Assembly: GCF_014126615.1 (NCBI RefSeq) | Contig: NZ_CP059896.1 | Location: forward strand, 1,374,501 to 1,438,500 | Source: Ciceribacter thiooxidans | GTDB lineage: Bacteria; Pseudomonadota; Alphaproteobacteria; Rhizobiales; Rhizobiaceae | Direction of reading: 5' to 3' | Length of the DNA: 64,000 bases | Part shown: in pieces, positions 9,109 to 18,529 of the stretch | How positions within the stretch are numbered: the first letter of the stretch is position 1 | Layout of the letters: each line of letters starts with the position of its first letter | Program-made: the position numbers and the translations under genes | Notes under the pieces: model-generated | What the model was told of the DNA's origin: nothing | Database searches by the model: none | Seen by the model: the letters and a program-made list of their open reading frames with translations, nothing else

Positions 9109-10383
9109 ATGACCCTGCAAGCAGCCAACCGACTGACGGCGGCGGAAACGCAGCTGATCGACAGCTATTCGAACCAGATCGGCGAACTTCCGGGCGACGG
9201 CAGCGTTCTCGCCGCGCGCGACCGGCTCTTCGACGAGCTCAAGCGCGGCGGCCTGCCGACCCGCCGGATCGAGGCCTGGCACTACACGGATCTGAAGAAC
9301 CTGTTGCGAGCCGTTCCGGACTATGCCGTGGCGACGAATGCCGCGGCGGTCGCGCCCGTGGTTGTCGGTTCGAGCCTGCTTACCCTTTTGCAGGGCGCGG
9401 CTCGGGACATCCGCGCGCCGGAAGGTGTCGGTGTCCAGCCTTTCCGCGGTAAGCTTGCCGACGGTTCGGCCGTGAGCCAGCTCGTCGCCTATGACCGTGA
9501 CGATACGATCGGGCGCATCAACAGCAGTTTCGTCCGTGACGGCTTTGCCATATCGGTCGAGGCCGACGCGGCTGTCGAAGCGCCGATCGAGCTGCAGTCG
9601 GCCCATGGCGCCGGCCAGCTTCACGTCCGCTATCCGGTCACCTTCGGCGCAAAGAGCCGCGCGACGGTCATCGAACGGCATATCGGCAACGGCACGGGAC
9701 CGGCGTTCGTCTCCGCCGTCAGCGATCTCGTCCTCGGCGAAGACGCCGAAGTGACGTGGATCATCCTTCAGGCCCAGGGCAAGGACGACACCCATCTCGG
9801 GCAGATCAAGGCCGAGCTCGGTGCCGGGGCAAAGTTCCGCCTCTTCATCATCAATGCAGGCGGCAAGCTGGTGCGGCAGGAGGTTCATGTCCGAACCGCC
9901 GGCGAGGGCTCCGATTTCACCCTGCGCGGCATCAACCTGATCGGCGGCGAGAGCCATGTCGACGTCACGATGACGCTTGGCCACGACGTCGCGAACACCA
10001 CCTCGACGGAGATCGTCCGCAACGTGGTCTTTGATCGCGGACGCGGCGTCTTCCAGGGGATGATCAGGGTTGCCCCCGATGCGCAGAAGACCGACGCCCG
10101 CATGGCTTGCAACACGTTGCTGCTGTCCGACGACGGCGAATTTTCGGTCAAGCCGGAGCTCGAGATTTTTGCCGACGACGTGCAGTGCGCCCACGGCGCG
10201 ACCGTTGCCGACATCGATCACAACCATCTCTACTACATGATGTCGCGCGGCGTTCCGGAGAAGCAGGCACGGGCACTGCTCGTGCGGGCCTTCGTCGCGG
10301 AGATCGTCGAGGAACTGGAAGGCGAGGCTCTGGTGGAGGCGCTTGAGGCGTTGATCTCCGATTGGCTGGAACGCCATGGCTGA
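9109..10383 (+). CDS. sufD: Fe-S cluster assembly protein SufD
   Basis: 424-residue SufD, partner of SufB in the SufBC2D complex, needed for iron acquisition by the scaffold. Strong AAGGAG ribosome-binding site 8 nt before ATG 9109. Family segments include RRIEAWHYTDLKNLLR near the N-terminus, a central beta-helix (FTLRGINLIGGESHVDVTMTL), ARMACNTLLLS and the conserved C-terminal YYMMSRGVPEKQARALLVRAFV. It overlaps sufS by 8 bp, implying translational coupling. Confidence 0.95.
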   Translation: MTLQAANRLTAAETQLIDSYSNQIGELPGDGSVLAARDRLFDELKRGGLPTRRIEAWHYTDLKNLLRAVPDYAVATNAAAVAPVVVGSSLLTLLQGAARDIRAPEGVGVQPFRGKLADGSAVSQLVAYDRDDTIGRINSSFVRDGFAISVEADAAVEAPIELQSAHGAGQLHVRYPVTFGAKSRATVIERHIGNGTGPAFVSAVSDLVLGEDAEVTWIILQAQGKDDTHLGQIKAELGAGAKFRLFIINAGGKLVRQEVHVRTAGEGSDFTLRGINLIGGESHVDVTMTLGHDVANTTSTEIVRNVVFDRGRGVFQGMIRVAPDAQKTDARMACNTLLLSDDGEFSVKPELEIFADDVQCAHGATVADIDHNHLYYMMSRGVPEKQARALLVRAFVAEIVEELEGEALVEALEALISDWLERHG

Positions 10384-11620
10384 TCTTTCCTCCACAGTCG
10401 CGGCTTACGACGTCGAGCGCGTCCGGCAGGATTTTCCGATCCTGTCGCGCGAAGTCTATGGCAAGCCGCTGGTCTACCTCGACAATGCCGCCTCGGCCCA
10501 GAAGCCGAAGCAGGTGATCGACGCGATCTCGCACGCCTACGCGCACGAATACGCCAACGTTCATCGCGGCCTGCACTTCCTCTCGAATACCGCGACCGAG
10601 GCCTACGAAGGTGCGCGCGAGAAGGTGCGGCGTTTCCTCAATGCTGGCTCGGTCGACGAACTGGTCTTCACCAAATCCTCGACCGAGGCGATCAACACCG
10701 TCGCCTATGGCTGGGGCATGACGCATATCGGCGAGGGCGACGAGATCGTGCTGTCGATCCTCGAGCACCATTCGAACATCGTGCCCTGGCATTTCCTGCG
10801 CGAACGCAAGGGGGCCAAGCTCGTCTGGGCGCCGGTCGATGACGACGGTGCCTTCCACATCGAGAATTTCGAGAAGTGCCTGACCGAGCGGACCAAGCTC
10901 GTCGCGATCACCCACATGTCGAATGCGCTCGGCACCGTGGTGCCGGTCAAGGAAGTCTGCCGCATTGCCCATGAGCGCGGCATTCCGGTGCTCGTCGACG
11001 GTAGCCAGGGCGCGGTACACATGCCAGTCGACGTCCGCGACATCGACTGCGACTGGTATGCCGTCACGGGACACAAGCTCTATGGTCCTTCGGGCATCGG
11101 CGCGCTTTACGGCAAGATGGAGCGGCTGAAGGAAATGCAGCCCTTCATGGGCGGCGGCGAAATGATCGTCGAGGTGACCGAAGACCGCGTGACCTACAAC
11201 GACCCGCCGCATCGTTTCGAGGCGGGCACCCCGCCGATCGTCCAGGCGATCGGCCTCGGTCATGCCCTCGACTACATCGACAGCCTCGGCCGCGAGGCGA
11301 TCGCCGCGCATGAGGCGGAACTTGCCGCCTATGCCGAGGAACGGCTGCGGGCGATCAATTCCCTGCGCATCCTCGGCAATGCGCCCGGCAAGGGGGCGAT
11401 CTTCTCCTTCGAGCTCGCGGGCATTCATGCCCACGACGTCTCGATGCTGATCGATCGCCGCGGCGTGGCTGTCCGGGCCGGCACGCATTGTGCACAGCCG
11501 TTGCTTGCGCGCTTCGGTGTGACCTCGACCTGCCGGGCGTCGTTCGGCCTCTACAACACCCGCGCCGAAGTCGATGCGCTGGCCGATGCGCTCAACCACG
11601 CGCGTACATTCTTTGCTTGA
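10376..11620 (+). CDS. sufS: Cysteine desulfurase SufS (group II)
   Basis: 414-residue PLP enzyme that mobilises sulfur from cysteine for the SufBCD scaffold. It shows the class V fold marks YLDNAASAQKPK, STEAINTVAYGWG, the PLP lysine in VTGHKLYGPSG, and the catalytic cysteine in RAGTHCAQPLL. The short Cys loop identifies the SufS/CsdA group, unlike the IscS-like enzyme at the operon head. No sufE-like partner is seen in the window; the adjacent DUF59 gene is not a sulfur acceptor. Starts inside sufD. Confidence 0.96.
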   Translation: MADLSSTVAAYDVERVRQDFPILSREVYGKPLVYLDNAASAQKPKQVIDAISHAYAHEYANVHRGLHFLSNTATEAYEGAREKVRRFLNAGSVDELVFTKSSTEAINTVAYGWGMTHIGEGDEIVLSILEHHSNIVPWHFLRERKGAKLVWAPVDDDGAFHIENFEKCLTERTKLVAITHMSNALGTVVPVKEVCRIAHERGIPVLVDGSQGAVHMPVDVRDIDCDWYAVTGHKLYGPSGIGALYGKMERLKEMQPFMGGGEMIVEVTEDRVTYNDPPHRFEAGTPPIVQAIGLGHALDYIDSLGREAIAAHEAELAAYAEERLRAINSLRILGNAPGKGAIFSFELAGIHAHDVSMLIDRRGVAVRAGTHCAQPLLARFGVTSTCRASFGLYNTRAEVDALADALNHARTFFA

Positions 11621-11630
11621 GGAGCCGCTC

Positions 11631-12011
11631 ATGAGTGTGAACGAGAGCGAACATAAGCCGGACTTTCGCGAGGATATCGTGCAGTCTGACATTCCGCAGG
11701 CGGAGCTTGCGCGCCTTTCCGACGACATCGTCGCGGCGCTCAAGACCGTCTATGATCCGGAAATTCCAGCCGACATCTTCGAGCTGGGGCTGATCTACAA
11801 GATCGACATCGACGACGACCGCATGGTGAAGATCGTCATGACGCTCACAGCGCCGGGCTGCCCGGTGGCGGGCGAGATGCCGAGCTGGGTGCAGAACGCC
11901 GTCAGTGCCGTCGAGGGCGTTTCCGGCGTCGAGGTGGAGATGACATTCGATCCGCCGTGGACGCCCGACCGCATGTCGGAAGAGGCCCAGGTGGCGGTCG
12001 GCTGGTATTGA
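11631..12011 (+). CDS. sufT: SufT-like DUF59/MIP18 Fe-S assembly factor
   Basis: 126-residue protein of the DUF59 (MIP18) family, members of which help mature Fe-S proteins. The start ATG 11631 follows a GAGGAG site at the end of sufS. Conserved DUF59 marks are TVYDPEIPADIFELGLIY, MTLTAPGCPVAGEMP with the family cysteine, and FDPPWTPDRMSEEA. It corresponds to the SUF-associated form found between sufS and sufA in alphaproteobacteria. The name sufT is applied by family and not by any function shown here. Confidence 0.85.
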   Translation: MSVNESEHKPDFREDIVQSDIPQAELARLSDDIVAALKTVYDPEIPADIFELGLIYKIDIDDDRMVKIVMTLTAPGCPVAGEMPSWVQNAVSAVEGVSGVEVEMTFDPPWTPDRMSEEAQVAVGWY

Positions 12012-12050
12012 TCGTCGTCAAGGCCGGAACTACATTTAGCGAACCGAAGC

Positions 12051-12069
12051 GCCGGACCTTGAACCCGGC
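12051..12069 (+). promoter_or_regulatory. Leader hairpin upstream of sufA (recurring suf element)
   Basis: GCCGG-ACCTTGAAC-CCGGC differs from the sufB copy by one loop base and ends 18 nt before the sufA ATG, directly ahead of its AGGAG site. Confidence 0.45.
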
Positions 12070-12087
12070 TGCGGCAGGAGACAGGAA

Positions 12088-12480
12088 ATGGGCTTTCAAG
12101 TCATGACCATGACGGACGCCGCTGCCGAGCGCGTTCGCGCGATCGTCGCAGGTTCCGGGCCGGACGCGCAGGGCGTCCGCGTCGGGATCAAGAAGGGCGG
12201 CTGTGCCGGCATGGAATACACGATCGAGCTCGTGACGGCGCCGAGCGCCAAGGACGATCTCATCGAACGCGACGGCGCGAAGGTCTGGGTCGACCCGGCC
12301 GCGGTTCTCTACCTTCTCGGTACCGAGATGGACTTCGAGACGACGAAGCTGCGTTCCGGTTTCACCTTCAGCAATCCCAATCAGACGTCGGCCTGCGGCT
12401 GCGGCGAATCCGTCGAGCTGAAGGCGGCAGACCTTGCCGACCTCGCACGCCAGAAGGACGCAGCGGTGACCGCCGGCTGA
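12088..12480 (+). CDS. sufA: A-type Fe-S carrier SufA/IscA
   Basis: 130-residue HesB/IscA-type carrier that passes Fe-S clusters from SufBCD to client proteins. The three cluster-binding cysteines are present: C39 in KKGGCAGM, and C103 and C105 in SACGCGES. The start ATG 12088 follows AGGAGACAGGAA. Last gene of the suf operon; no clear terminator hairpin is seen behind it. The 186-bp gap to the Lrp gene is relatively AT-rich near its end and probably carries the Lrp promoter. Confidence 0.94.
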   Translation: MGFQVMTMTDAAAERVRAIVAGSGPDAQGVRVGIKKGGCAGMEYTIELVTAPSAKDDLIERDGAKVWVDPAAVLYLLGTEMDFETTKLRSGFTFSNPNQTSACGCGESVELKAADLADLARQKDAAVTAG

Positions 12481-12666
12481 GCAGCCTGCGGCTTCACCTG
12501 CTCTTCCGCTCTGTTTCCGATAATTGTTTCTTCAGCCGGCAGCGGCAGCCCGAAGGGCGCGCGGCTTTCGAACGCGCAGGCGCAGCACCCGGAGGCTGTG
12601 TGCTTCCGTGTGAATTTTCTGCAAAAACTATTGCTCTACGTTTCGTAATTTGTATAGTTTGCGGCC

Positions 12667-13116
12667 ATGGATACAATAGACCACAAAATCATCAGTCTTC
12701 TTGCGGAGGATTCGCGGCGTTCGCTCAGCGATATCGGTGAGCATGTAAGCCTCTCTCCCTCCGCTGTCAACGAGCGCATGCGGCGGCTTCTGGCGTCGGG
12801 AGCCATCAAGCGCTTCACCGTGGATGCCGACCACGCCGCATTGGGGATGGACATTCTCGCCTTCGTCTTCGTGTCTCTGGATGCGCGGGCGAACGAGGAG
12901 GCGTTCCGTGCCTACATGACCGATCACAGGTCGATCGCGGAGTGTCACCACATCACCGGCGCATGGTCCTATCTCATCAAGATCAGGGTCGGTGCGTTGA
13001 CGGACATCGAGGAGTTTCTCGCCGATCTCAAGGTGCGCGGTTTCCTCGCCCGCAGCGAGACCGTGATCGCACTCTCCACCATAACCGAAACCCCGTTCAC
13101 GCCCCCGGAGATCTGA
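12667..13116 (+). CDS. Lrp/AsnC family transcriptional regulator
   Basis: 149-residue regulator. The N-terminal winged helix-turn-helix reads MDTIDHKIISLLAEDSRRS, then LSDIGEHVSLSPSAVNERM, and the C-terminal RAM-type ligand domain includes ITGAWSYLIKIRV. Such proteins sense amino acids. Its stop is one base before the start of a LysE-family exporter, so it very likely controls export of an amino acid through that neighbour. The ligand cannot be read from the sequence. Confidence 0.93.
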   Translation: MDTIDHKIISLLAEDSRRSLSDIGEHVSLSPSAVNERMRRLLASGAIKRFTVDADHAALGMDILAFVFVSLDARANEEAFRAYMTDHRSIAECHHITGAWSYLIKIRVGALTDIEEFLADLKVRGFLARSETVIALSTITETPFTPPEI

Positions 13117-13117
13117 C

Positions 13118-13744
13118 ATGGCGGTCGCGCTGGTCGCTAAGGGCATCGTCCTCGGTCTGGCGATCGCGGCGCCTCTCGGTCCGATCGGTGCGCTCTGCAT
13201 CAACCGGACGCTGGAACGCGGCTTCTGGGCCGGTGTCGCCGGCGGTCTCGGAACGGCGCTCGCCGACGGCACCTACGCGCTGATGGCGGCGGCGGGCTTC
13301 GCCGCCTTCGCCTTTGTGCTCGATGCCGTCTCGTTGCCGCTGCAACTCGTCGGCGGGGCATTCATGCTGTGGCTTGGCTGGACCAGTTTCCGGCCACGTC
13401 CGCCAGTCGCCGCCGCGACGGTCGGCACGCGCGACCTTCTTGCAACCACGATATCGACCTTCTTCCTCACCATCACCAACCCGGCGACCATCCTCTCCTT
13501 CGCCGCCATCTTCGCCGGGCTCGGGCTCGCCGGTGCAGGGGATCGCTGGAGTGCGGCGTTGCTGGTTCTCGGCGTTTTCGCCGGCTCGATGCTCTGGTGG
13601 TTCTTTCTCTCCGGGCTGGTGGCGATGCTGCAGCATCGCCTGCCGCCGTCCTTCGCCCTCTGGGTCTCGCGCGTCTCCGGCGTCGTCCTCCTTGCCTTCG
13701 GCGCGATTGCGATCGGCATGGGCGTGAAGGGGCTGTTGGGGTGA
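13118..13744 (+). CDS. LysE/RhtB family amino-acid exporter
   Basis: 208-residue inner-membrane protein with about six hydrophobic helices and the family start GLAIAAPLGPIGALCINRTL, followed by GGLGTALADGTYALMA. LysE-type proteins export amino acids or related solutes. Co-transcribed with the preceding Lrp regulator (1-bp gap). It converges on a second LysE-type gene with only 8 bp between stops. Substrate unknown. Confidence 0.9.
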   Translation: MAVALVAKGIVLGLAIAAPLGPIGALCINRTLERGFWAGVAGGLGTALADGTYALMAAAGFAAFAFVLDAVSLPLQLVGGAFMLWLGWTSFRPRPPVAAATVGTRDLLATTISTFFLTITNPATILSFAAIFAGLGLAGAGDRWSAALLVLGVFAGSMLWWFFLSGLVAMLQHRLPPSFALWVSRVSGVVLLAFGAIAIGMGVKGLLG

Positions 13745-13752
13745 CACCCCTT

Positions 13753-14388
13753 TTAGGTGGCTCGTTTCGCCCAGGCCAGCGACACGGCGGACAGCAAAAG
13801 GGCGCCACCGCATCCCTTTTCCAGCCAGCGTCTCGCCACAGAGGCGGCAAATCGCGTCGTCCTCGCGCCGGCGAGGGCATAGCCGAACATGATGCAAAAC
13901 TCGACGACGGAAAAGACAACCGTTAGTATCAAGAACTGCAGAAATTGCGGCTGACCGGCGTCGATGAACTGCGGCAGCAGTGCCGAGAAGAAGAGGTATG
14001 CTTTCGGATTTGTCATCGCAACGAACATGCTCTGCAGGCATATCTTCATCGCCGAGTTTTGATCCGGTTCCGGGGTCAGCTCGTCCTGCGCCTTGAACTC
14101 GGAATGACCGAAGCGGATCATCCTGTATCCGAGCCATGCGAGATAGCCCGCACCAAGGTATTTGACGACCGAGAACCAGAATTCCGACGCAGCGAGGACC
14201 GCACCGAGACCGGCAGCCACGGCCGCTATCAAAAGGACGTCGGAGAGCAGAACGCCGATCATTCCAGCACAGGCTCTTTTCAGTCCGTAGCGTGAACCGT
14301 TCGCCATGGCCAAGATGACATCCGGCCCGGGCGTGACGACAGCGACAAAGGTGACGGTGGCGAAGGCGATGATCGTTCCGAGCTGCAT
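13753..14388 (-). CDS. LysE/RhtB family translocator
   Basis: 211-residue membrane protein with the RhtB-type opening VTPGPDVILAMANGSRYGLKR, GYLAWLGYRMIRFG and TNPKAYLFFSALLPQF. About six transmembrane segments. Probably exports an amino acid or homoserine-lactone-like molecule; the substrate is not known. It belongs to a different subgroup from the LysE protein on the other strand. Confidence 0.9.
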   Translation of the reverse strand: MQLGTIIAFATVTFVAVVTPGPDVILAMANGSRYGLKRACAGMIGVLLSDVLLIAAVAAGLGAVLAASEFWFSVVKYLGAGYLAWLGYRMIRFGHSEFKAQDELTPEPDQNSAMKICLQSMFVAMTNPKAYLFFSALLPQFIDAGQPQFLQFLILTVVFSVVEFCIMFGYALAGARTTRFAASVARRWLEKGCGGALLLSAVSLAWAKRAT

Positions 14389-14504
14389 GTGAGCCAGTCC
14401 TCCTGCTCATCCAGCTAGCCGCAATTTCCGTAGAATGGCAAGGCTTGGCGACCGTCATTACCGGTTGGCGGACGCTACGTGCCGAATCCCTCCGGCGACG
14501 GTAT

Positions 14505-14747
14505 TCAGTCCCGCTTTATCGAGGCGAGCACGTCCCACATATCCGCCCCGGTTTCCCAGACGGCCGCATTGGCTTTGAAACCGATTTCAGCCCGGACTGC
14601 GTCGAGCATCTCCTGCCCGAGATCGATGTCCGATGTGCCGGGGAGCGATGTCGTGACACCGGCGACATTCCGCGCCGAGGCGGTGAGGCTGTGCGTGTTC
14701 GCCTGCATGCCCGAAACGGCAATATTCAAAATTGCGGAAATACCCAT
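14505..14747 (-). CDS. Small protein resembling the N-terminal helix of flagellar rod/hook proteins
   Basis: 80 residues, with an AGGG-type ribosome-binding site ahead of ATG 14747. The first half (MGISAILNIAVSGMQANTHS, then LTASARNVAGV) matches the coiled flg_bb_rod motif that opens FlgB, FlgC, FlgE, FlgG and FlgK. The remainder, including LGQEMLDAVRAEIGFKANAA, resembles their C-terminal helix, so it looks like a rod-type protein with the middle missing. No flagellar genes are nearby. A genuine orphan of this kind occurs in rhizobia, to my recollection, but function is unknown. Confidence 0.6.
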   Translation of the reverse strand: MGISAILNIAVSGMQANTHSLTASARNVAGVTTSLPGTSDIDLGQEMLDAVRAEIGFKANAAVWETGADMWDVLASIKRD

Positions 14748-14980
14748 GGTCTTGCCCTGACGTTCTATGCGCGTGGGGCCACGCTAGGCCATCGGCGTTT
14801 GCAGCGTGTGAAGAAGCAGGGTTGACGATTTGGATGCTTTGCGGGTGGCTTTTGTATCGAAACGGGACGCCACCACCTTCTTTCCAGTCGGGGCAATAGG
14901 TAATCATAGAAATAGGAAATTAGCTGGATAGCTAAATATGTTGTCGCGATAGGCCGATCGGTGGATCTGTGCACCGCCGC
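14748..14980. other. Intergenic region with AT-rich core and a small dyad
   Basis: No supported gene. The part from about 14890 to 14945 is unusually AT-rich for this genome and contains TTAGCT-GGAT-AGCTAA (14920-14935), a perfect 6-bp dyad that could be an operator or promoter element. Short open frames here have no recognisable content. Confidence 0.4.
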
Positions 14981-15115
14981 CTACTTGCGCGAGACGGCAA
15001 GCCAGCCGACGAGTGCGATCGGAATGCCGACGGCAATGCCGATTGCCATGTTGTCGAGGACGGTGGCGCCGAGGGTTGCTCCGATCCCGACCCCGATTGC
15101 GATCCAGAGTGCCAT
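14981..15115 (-). CDS. 44-residue glycine-zipper membrane protein
   Basis: A very short protein, MALWIAIGVGIGATLGATVL followed by DNMAIGIAVGIPIALVGWLA and ending VSRK. Two hydrophobic helices with repeated small-residue spacing (GxxxG-like) are joined by Asp-Asn. An AGGGTGGCAGGC sequence precedes ATG 15115. I recall similar small glycine-rich membrane proteins annotated in rhizobia; function unknown. It is downstream of gcvP, with a terminator between them. Confidence 0.6.
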   Translation of the reverse strand: MALWIAIGVGIGATLGATVLDNMAIGIAVGIPIALVGWLAVSRK

Positions 15116-15170
15116 GCCTGCCACCCTATTTGTCGTCGATGGCCATTTTGCGGCTCGTACCCGAAAGAGA

Positions 15171-15198
15171 GAGAGCCCGCCGGGGAAGGCGGGCTCTC
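15171..15198 (-). terminator. Terminator of the gcv operon
   Basis: Perfect 11-bp stem (GAGAGCCCGCC / GGCGGGCTCTC, loop 15182-15187) 25 bp after the gcvP stop. Read on the minus strand it is followed by a pyrimidine-rich tail (TCTCTTTC). Confidence 0.8.
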
Positions 15199-15222
15199 GG
15201 GTTTTTCGGTGAAGAAGGCCGG

Positions 15223-18087
15223 TTATTCCGCGGCTTCGGCGTATTCGCTCATCGGCGGGCAGGTGCAGACGAGATTGCGGTCGCCGTAGACGTTGTCGAC
15301 GCGGTTCACCGGCGACCAGTACTTGTCGACCCGGAAGGCGCCGGGCGGGAAGCAGGCCTGCTCGCGGCTGTAGGGCCGGTTCCACTCGCCGACGAGGTCC
15401 TCCACCGTGTGCGGGGCGTTCTTCAGCGGGTTGTCGTTGCGGTCCATGCGGCCCTCTTCGACGGCGCGGGCTTCCTCGCGGATCGCCAGCATCGCGTCGC
15501 AGAAGCGGTCGATTTCTGCCTTCGTCTCGCTTTCGGTCGGCTCGATCATCAGCGTGCCGGCGACCGGCCAGCTCATGGTCGGGGCGTGGAAGCCGCAGTC
15601 GATCAGACGCTTGGCGATGTCGTCGACGGTGGTGCCGGAAGTGTCTGCGAGCGGGCGAGTGTCGATGATGCACTCGTGCGCAACACGGCCGCGCCCGGAC
15701 TTGTAGAGCACATCGTAGGCGCCCTTCAGCCGTGCGGCGATGTAGTTGGCGTTGAGGATCGCCACCTTGGTCGCCTGCGTCAGGCCTTCGCCGCCCATCA
15801 TCAGGCAGTAGCTCCAGGAGATCGGCAGGATCGACGGCGAACCGTAAGGTGCCGCCGACACTGCGCCCGCCCGGCCGTCGGTTGCCACGTGACCGGGAAG
15901 GTAGGGGGCCAGGTGCGCCTTGACGCCGATCGGTCCCATGCCCGGACCACCGCCGCCATGCGGAATGCAGAAGGTCTTGTGCAGGTTCAGGTGGCTGACG
16001 TCGGAGCCGATGTCGCCGGGACGGGCAAGGCCCACCATGGCGTTCATATTGGCACCGTCGAGATAGACCTGGCCGCCGTGCTCGTGGGTGATCCGGCAGA
16101 TTTCCCGCACCGTCTCCTCGAACACGCCGTGGGTCGAGGGGTAGGTGACCATGCAGCAGGAGAGCGTGTCGGCATACTGCTCGGCCTTGGCGCGGAAGTC
16201 GTCGAGGTCGACGTCGCCGTTTTCCTTCGCCTTGACCGGCACAACTTCCATGCCGGCCATATGCGCGGAGGCAGGATTGGTGCCGTGCGCAGAGGTCGGG
16301 ATGAGGCAGACGGTACGATGGGCGTCACCGCGGGCGAGATGATAATTGCGGATCGTCAGCAGGCCTGCATATTCGCCCTGCGCACCGGAGTTTGGCTGCA
16401 TGGAGAAGGCGTCGTAGCCGGTGACGGCGCAGAGCTTTTCGGAAAGATCATCGATCATCTCCTTGTAGCCGAGGGCCTGGTCGGCCGGCACGAAGGGATG
16501 GATGTCGGAAAATTCCGGCCAGGTGATCGGCAGCATTTCTGCCGTGGCGTTGAGCTTCATCGTGCAGGAGCCGAGAGGGATCATCGCCCGGTCGAGCGCG
16601 AGGTCGCGGTCGGAGAGCCGGCGGATGTAGCGGGTCATCTCGCTTTCGGCGCGGTTCATGTGGAAGATCGGGTGCGTCATGTACTCGCTCTTGCGGAGCA
16701 GGTCCTTCGGCAGCCGGTAGCCGGGCTCGAATTCGGCGAGCACGAAATTGCCGCCGAAGGCACGCCAGACCGCTTCCAGCGTCGCCGGGCGTGTGCGCTC
16801 GTCGAGGCTGATCCCGATCTTCGTCTCGCCGACCTTGCGCAGGTTGACGCCTTCCGCGCGGGCGGCACGCAGCACGAGGCCCTGCATATGGCCGACATCG
16901 ACGGTGATCGTGTCGAAGAAGGTGTCCGGCTCGACCTTGTAGCCGAGCTTTTCCAGCCCCTTCGCCATCAGGACGGCCTTCTGGTGGACGGCCTGGGCGA
17001 TCGCCTTGATGCCCTTCGGTCCGTGGAAGACGCCGTACATCGAGGCCATGACGGCAAGCAGCACCTGGGCGGTGCAGATGTTCGACGTTGCCTTCTCGCG
17101 GCGGATGTGCTGTTCGCGGGTCTGCAACGACAGGCGGTAGGCACGGTTGCCGCGGGCATCGACCGAAACGCCGACAAGACGGCCGGGCATCGAGCGCTTG
17201 TAGGCATCCTTGACGGCCATGTAGGCGGCGTGCGGGCCGCCGTAGCCGACCGGCACGCCGAAGCGCTGGGTCGAGCCGATGGCGATGTCCGCGCCCATTT
17301 CGCCCGGCGCCTTCAGGAGCGCCAGCGCCAGCGGATCTGCCGCGACGGCGGCGATTGCGCCGGCATCGTGGAGCTCGGCGATCAGGCCGGTGAAGTCGTG
17401 CACGTGGCCATAGGTGCCGGGATACTGGAAGAGCGCCCCGAAGACCTTCGCCGGATCGAGATCGGTGAAGGGATTGCCGACGACGACCTCCCAGCCGAGC
17501 GGTGCCGCGCGGGTCTCAATCACCGCAATGGTCTGCGGGTGGCAGTTCTCGTCGACAAAGAAGGCCTTGGCCTTCGACTTGGCGACGCGTTCGGCCATGG
17601 CCATCGCCTCGGCGCCGGCGGTCGCCTCGTCGAGGAGCGAGGCGTTGGCGACGTCGAGACCGGTCAGGTCGCAGATCATCGTCTGGTAGTTCAGGAGCGC
17701 CTCCAGGCGCCCTTGCGAAATCTCCGGCTGATACGGCGTGTAGGCGGTGTACCAGGCCGGGTTTTCCAGGATGTTGCGCTGAATGACCGGCGGCGTGATC
17801 GTGCCGTAATAGCCCTGGCCGATCAGCGAGACGAGAACTTCGTTCTTGTTGGCCGTCTCGCGCAGCTTGTCGAGCGCCTCGCGCTCGGTCATCGGGGCGC
17901 CCCAGGTGAGGGGCACCTGCTGGCGGATGGAGCCAGGCACGGTGTCGTCGATCAGCGCGTCGAGGCTCGGGTAGCCGATGAGCGCCAGCATCTCCTCCAT
18001 CTCCGCCGGCGAAGGGCCGATGTGGCGGCGATTGGCGAAGTCGTAGGGCTGGTAATCGGTAAACTGGAATTCGGTCGGCGTGCTCAT
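15223..18087 (-). CDS. gcvP: Glycine dehydrogenase (decarboxylating), P-protein
   Basis: 954-residue single-chain P-protein of the glycine cleavage system. It decarboxylates glycine with PLP and passes the aminomethyl group to lipoyl-GcvH. The N- and C-halves are both PLP-fold units. Marks include [15 protein letters not shown] at the N-terminus, [34 protein letters not shown], and the PLP lysine in [20 protein letters not shown]. It overlaps gcvH by 4 bp. A 1030-residue open frame on the opposite strand is a high-GC shadow. Confidence 0.98.
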   Translation of the reverse strand: MSTPTEFQFTDYQPYDFANRRHIGPSPAEMEEMLALIGYPSLDALIDDTVPGSIRQQVPLTWGAPMTEREALDKLRETANKNEVLVSLIGQGYYGTITPPVIQRNILENPAWYTAYTPYQPEISQGRLEALLNYQTMICDLTGLDVANASLLDEATAGAEAMAMAERVAKSKAKAFFVDENCHPQTIAVIETRAAPLGWEVVVGNPFTDLDPAKVFGALFQYPGTYGHVHDFTGLIAELHDAGAIAAVAADPLALALLKAPGEMGADIAIGSTQRFGVPVGYGGPHAAYMAVKDAYKRSMPGRLVGVSVDARGNRAYRLSLQTREQHIRREKATSNICTAQVLLAVMASMYGVFHGPKGIKAIAQAVHQKAVLMAKGLEKLGYKVEPDTFFDTITVDVGHMQGLVLRAARAEGVNLRKVGETKIGISLDERTRPATLEAVWRAFGGNFVLAEFEPGYRLPKDLLRKSEYMTHPIFHMNRAESEMTRYIRRLSDRDLALDRAMIPLGSCTMKLNATAEMLPITWPEFSDIHPFVPADQALGYKEMIDDLSEKLCAVTGYDAFSMQPNSGAQGEYAGLLTIRNYHLARGDAHRTVCLIPTSAHGTNPASAHMAGMEVVPVKAKENGDVDLDDFRAKAEQYADTLSCCMVTYPSTHGVFEETVREICRITHEHGGQVYLDGANMNAMVGLARPGDIGSDVSHLNLHKTFCIPHGGGGPGMGPIGVKAHLAPYLPGHVATDGRAGAVSAAPYGSPSILPISWSYCLMMGGEGLTQATKVAILNANYIAARLKGAYDVLYKSGRGRVAHECIIDTRPLADTSGTTVDDIAKRLIDCGFHAPTMSWPVAGTLMIEPTESETKAEIDRFCDAMLAIREEARAVEEGRMDRNDNPLKNAPHTVEDLVGEWNRPYSREQACFPPGAFRVDKYWSPVNRVDNVYGDRNLVCTCPPMSEYAEAAE

Positions 18088-18446
18088 GCGATCAGCTCTT
18101 TGTAAGCGGCTTCATCGAGCAGCTTTTCGGCGTCGGAGGGGTTGGCGAGCTTCAGCTTGAAGAACCAGCCGGCACCCTGCGGGTCGGAATTGACGAGCGA
18201 GGGATCGTCGACGATCGACTGGTTGACCTCGGTCACCTCGCCGTCGAGCGGGCAGTAGACTTCGGACGCGGCCTTGACCGATTCGACGGTCGCGGCGTCG
18301 CCGCCCTTCTTGAAGCTTGCACCGACGTCCGGAAGCTCGACGAAGACCAGGTCGCCGAGCTGTTCGGCGGCGTGGGTGGTGATGCCAACGATCGCGATGT
18401 CGCCCTCGATCTTCAGCCACTCGTGTTCTTCGGTGAATTTCAGCAT
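18084..18446 (-). CDS. gcvH: Glycine cleavage system H protein
   Basis: 120-residue lipoyl carrier that shuttles the aminomethyl intermediate between GcvP, GcvT and the L-protein. Starts [16 protein letters not shown]. The lipoylated lysine is K58 in [13 protein letters not shown]. Its stop overlaps the gcvP start, indicating coupling. 83 bp separate it from gcvT. Confidence 0.98.
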   Translation of the reverse strand: MLKFTEEHEWLKIEGDIAIVGITTHAAEQLGDLVFVELPDVGASFKKGGDAATVESVKAASEVYCPLDGEVTEVNQSIVDDPSLVNSDPQGAGWFFKLKLANPSDAEKLLDEAAYKELIA

Positions 18447-18529
18447 GTGATGTTCCTCTCTTGATGTGTTGGGCAGCGACCCGTCCTCACGCCGCTAGCA
18501 GCCGGATGAGGACGGTCGCGGACATGGGG

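Noticed and set aside
15013..18105. 1030-codon open frame on the plus strand opposite gcvP
   Set aside because: It mirrors gcvP exactly, is Arg/Ala/Gly-rich with no domain, and is an expected shadow in high-GC coding DNA.
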